Assembly: GCF_937616625.2 (NCBI RefSeq) | Contig: NC_065573.1 | Coordinates: forward strand, 2,867,001 to 2,931,000 | Length of the DNA stretch: 64,000 bases | Reading direction: 5' to 3' | From: Mercurialis annua | Taxonomy: Eukaryota > Streptophyta > Magnoliopsida > Malpighiales > Euphorbiaceae | Part shown: in pieces, positions 61,701 through 64,000 of the stretch | Layout of the letters: each line of letters starts with the position of its first letter | How positions within the stretch are numbered: position 1 is the first letter of the stretch | Made by a program: the position numbers and the translations under genes | The notes under the pieces: model-generated | Told to the model about the DNA's origin: nothing | Database searches by the model: none | What the model saw: only the letters and a program-made list of their open reading frames with translations

Positions 61701-64000
61701 CAAAGGTTATGAAACAAATCTAAGAATTTCACCTTTTTAGCAATTTAAACCAAACGTTTACAAATGTTACGAAACAAATCCAAGCGTTTCACCTTTTTAG
61801 CAATTTAAGCCAAACGTTTACAAACGTTACGACACAAATCCAAGCGTTTCATCTTTTTTTGCGATTTAAGCCAAACGTTTACAAAAGTTACGAAACAAAT
61901 ACAAGCGTTTCACCTTTTTTGCGACACAAGCCAAACGTTTACAAACGTTATAAAACAAATCCAAACGTTTCACCTTTTTAGCGATATAAGCCAAACGTTT
62001 ACTAACGTTACGAAACAAATCTAAATGTTTCACCTCTTTAGCGATTTAAGCCAAACGTTTACAAACGTTTTGAAACAATTCCAAACATTTCACCTTTTTT
62101 GCGATTTAAGCCAAACGTTTACAAACATGACGAAAAAAATCATAACGTTTTACCTTCTTAGCGATTTAGGCCAAACGTATATAAACGTTACGAAACAAAT
62201 CCAAAGTTTCGCCTTTTTAGCAATTTAGGCCAAACGTTTACAAAGGTTACAAAATAAATCCAAACGTTTCGCCTTTTCAGCAATTTAAGCCAAAGGTTTA
62301 CTAACGTTATGAAACAAATCCAAACGTATCACCTTTTTAGCGATTTAAGCCAACCGTTTGCAAACATTACGAAACAAATCCAAACGTTTTACCTTTTTAG
62401 CGATTTAAGCCGAACGATTAATACAAACGTTACGAAACAAATCTAAACGTTTCACCTTTTTAGCGATACAAGCCAAACGTTTTCAAACGCTACGAAACAA
62501 AACCAAATGTTTCACCTTTTGAGTGATTTAAACCGAACGTTTACAATAGTTACAAAACAAATCCAAATGTTTCCCCTTTTTAGTGATTTAAGCCAAACTT
62601 TAACAAACGTTACAAAACAAAACCAAACGTTTAAAACGATACGAAATGAATCCAAACGTTTCATATTTTTGGCAATTTAAGCTAAAACCTTTACAAACGT
62701 CACGAAACAAAACCATGCGTTTCACCTTTTTAGCAATTTAAGCCAAACGTTTACAAACCTTACGAAACAAATCCACGCGTTTAACCTTTTTAGCAATTTA
62801 AGCCAAATGTTTACAAACGTTCCGAAACAAATTTATCCAAGCGTTTCACCTTTTAAATAATTTCAGCCAAACGTTTACAAAAGTTATGAAATAAATACAA
62901 GCGTTTCACCTTTTTAACAATTTAAGCAAAACGTTACTAAATAAAACAAAACTTTCACATTTTAAGCGATTTATGCCGAAAGTTTACAAACATTACGAAA
63001 CAAAACCAAACATTTAACCTTTTTAGCAATATAAGCCAAACGTTTACAAACGTTACTAAACAAATCCAAACGTTTCCCAATTTTAGCGATTTAAGCCAAA
63101 CATTTATAACGTTACGAAAAAATATAAAAGTTTCACCTTTTTAGCAATTTATGCCGAACGTTTACAAACGTTACGAAACAAATCCAAACGGTTTTCCTTC
63201 TAGCGATTGAAGCCAAACGTTTACAAACGTTACGAAACAAATAAAAAACGTTTCCCCTTTTTAGCGATTAAAGCCAAATATTTTCAAACGTTACGAAACA
63301 AAACCAAATGTTTCTCCTTTTTAGCGATTTAAGCCGAATGTTTACAAACGTTACAAAACAAATCCAAACGTTTCACCTTTTTAGCGATTTAAGCCAAACG
63401 TTTACAAACGTTACGAAACAAAACAAAACGTTTAAAACGTTACGAAACAAATCCAAACGTTTCATATTTTAAGCATTTTAAGCGAAATCTTTGCAAACGT
63501 TATAAAATAAAACCAAGTGTTTCACCTTTTTAGCAATTTAAGCCAAACGTTTACAAACGTTACGAAACAAATTCAAGCGTTTCACCTTTTTAACAATTTA
63601 AGCCATACATTTACAAACGTTCTGAAATAAATCCCAGCGTTTCACCTTTTTAGTAATTTAAGCCACACGCTTACAAACGTTACGAAACAAATCCAAATGT
63701 TTCCCTATTTTAGCGATTTAAGCCATACGTTTAAAACGTTACGAAACAAATCCAAACGCTTCACCTTTTAGCGATTTAAGCCAAACGTTTAAAACGTTAC
63801 GAAAAATATCCAAACGTTTCCCCTTTTTAGAGATTTATGCCGAACATTTACATACGTTACAAAACAAATCCAAACGTTTCACCTTTTTAGCGATTGAAGC
63901 CAAATGTTTAAAAATGTTACGAAACAAATCCAAACGTTTCACCTTTTTAGCGATTTAGGCCAAACGTTTACAAAAGTTACAAAACAAAACCAAACGCTTA
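55761..64000. repeat. Satellite array C, 60-bp monomer
   Basis: About 8.2 kb, roughly 137 monomers, continuing beyond the window. A roughly 3.7-kb offset relates 57.7-59.2 kb to 61.4-62.9 kb, with a further copy of one marker at 57159 (2.0 kb before 59161). Bases 60301-60360 and 60361-60420 are identical, a very recent duplication. No other element interrupts it. Confidence 0.97.

Noticed and set aside
15371..64000. Regular repeat/spacer pattern resembling CRISPR
   Set aside because: Units are contiguous tandem monomers with no unique spacers, in a plant-type genome with retrotransposons and no cas genes.

Overview
The window is plant heterochromatin. It contains no host gene, tRNA, rRNA or CRISPR that I can support. 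It consists of a 60-bp tandem satellite (three arrays, about 26 kb, roughly 40% of the window) invaded by long-LTR Ty3/gypsy retrotransposons. A plant origin is indicated by primer-binding sites matching the 3' end of plant initiator-Met tRNA (TGGTATCAGAGC), by Gag-Pol proteins of chromovirus type with an integrase C-terminal chromodomain, and by LTRs of 2.2-3.4 kb ending TGTAATACCCC...GTCGTGACA. I do not name a species.

Layout: 1-5136, 5' part of a minus-strand Ty3/gypsy element (E1), cut by the window edge; 5137-15370, a minus-strand non-autonomous LTR element (E2) whose left LTR was invaded by E1; 15371-27160, satellite array A; 27161-39446, a solo LTR flanked by CGAAA duplications and split by a young, complete, plus-strand non-autonomous element (EC, 28977-38370, ATATA duplications); 39447-45350, satellite array B; 45351-55760, a minus-strand chromovirus (E3) with RT-RNase H open but gag, protease and integrase damaged; 55761-64000, satellite array C.

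E2, EC, the solo LTR and E3 differ in most of their LTR sequence but share LTR ends. Those with internal regions (E2, EC, E3) also share the tRNA primer site, the polypurine-tract neighbourhood and a splice-donor-like site in the LTR; the solo LTR can only be judged on its LTR. All four share a compact motif, a CTATTG/CAATAG hairpin beside a GGTGATCACC palindrome. This looks like one mobilisation group in which pol-less elements (E2, EC) could be served by E3-like autonomous relatives. EC encodes one protein: an acidic Gag-like product that keeps the C-terminal capsid segment but lacks zinc knuckle, protease and polymerase. A predicted 2.37-kb intron removes the rest of the LTR and the primer site and places the AUG one base after the acceptor. 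The shared hairpin lies inside that intron, so it would be present only in unspliced (genomic) RNA, as retroviral packaging/dimerisation signals are. This is the most interesting hypothesis in the window.

The satellite monomer carries a near-perfect 16-bp dyad, has five CpGs, is built from two 30-bp halves, and shows several nested higher-order repeats. Because 60 is divisible by 3 it stays open in several frames on both strands, which yields many spurious ORFs.
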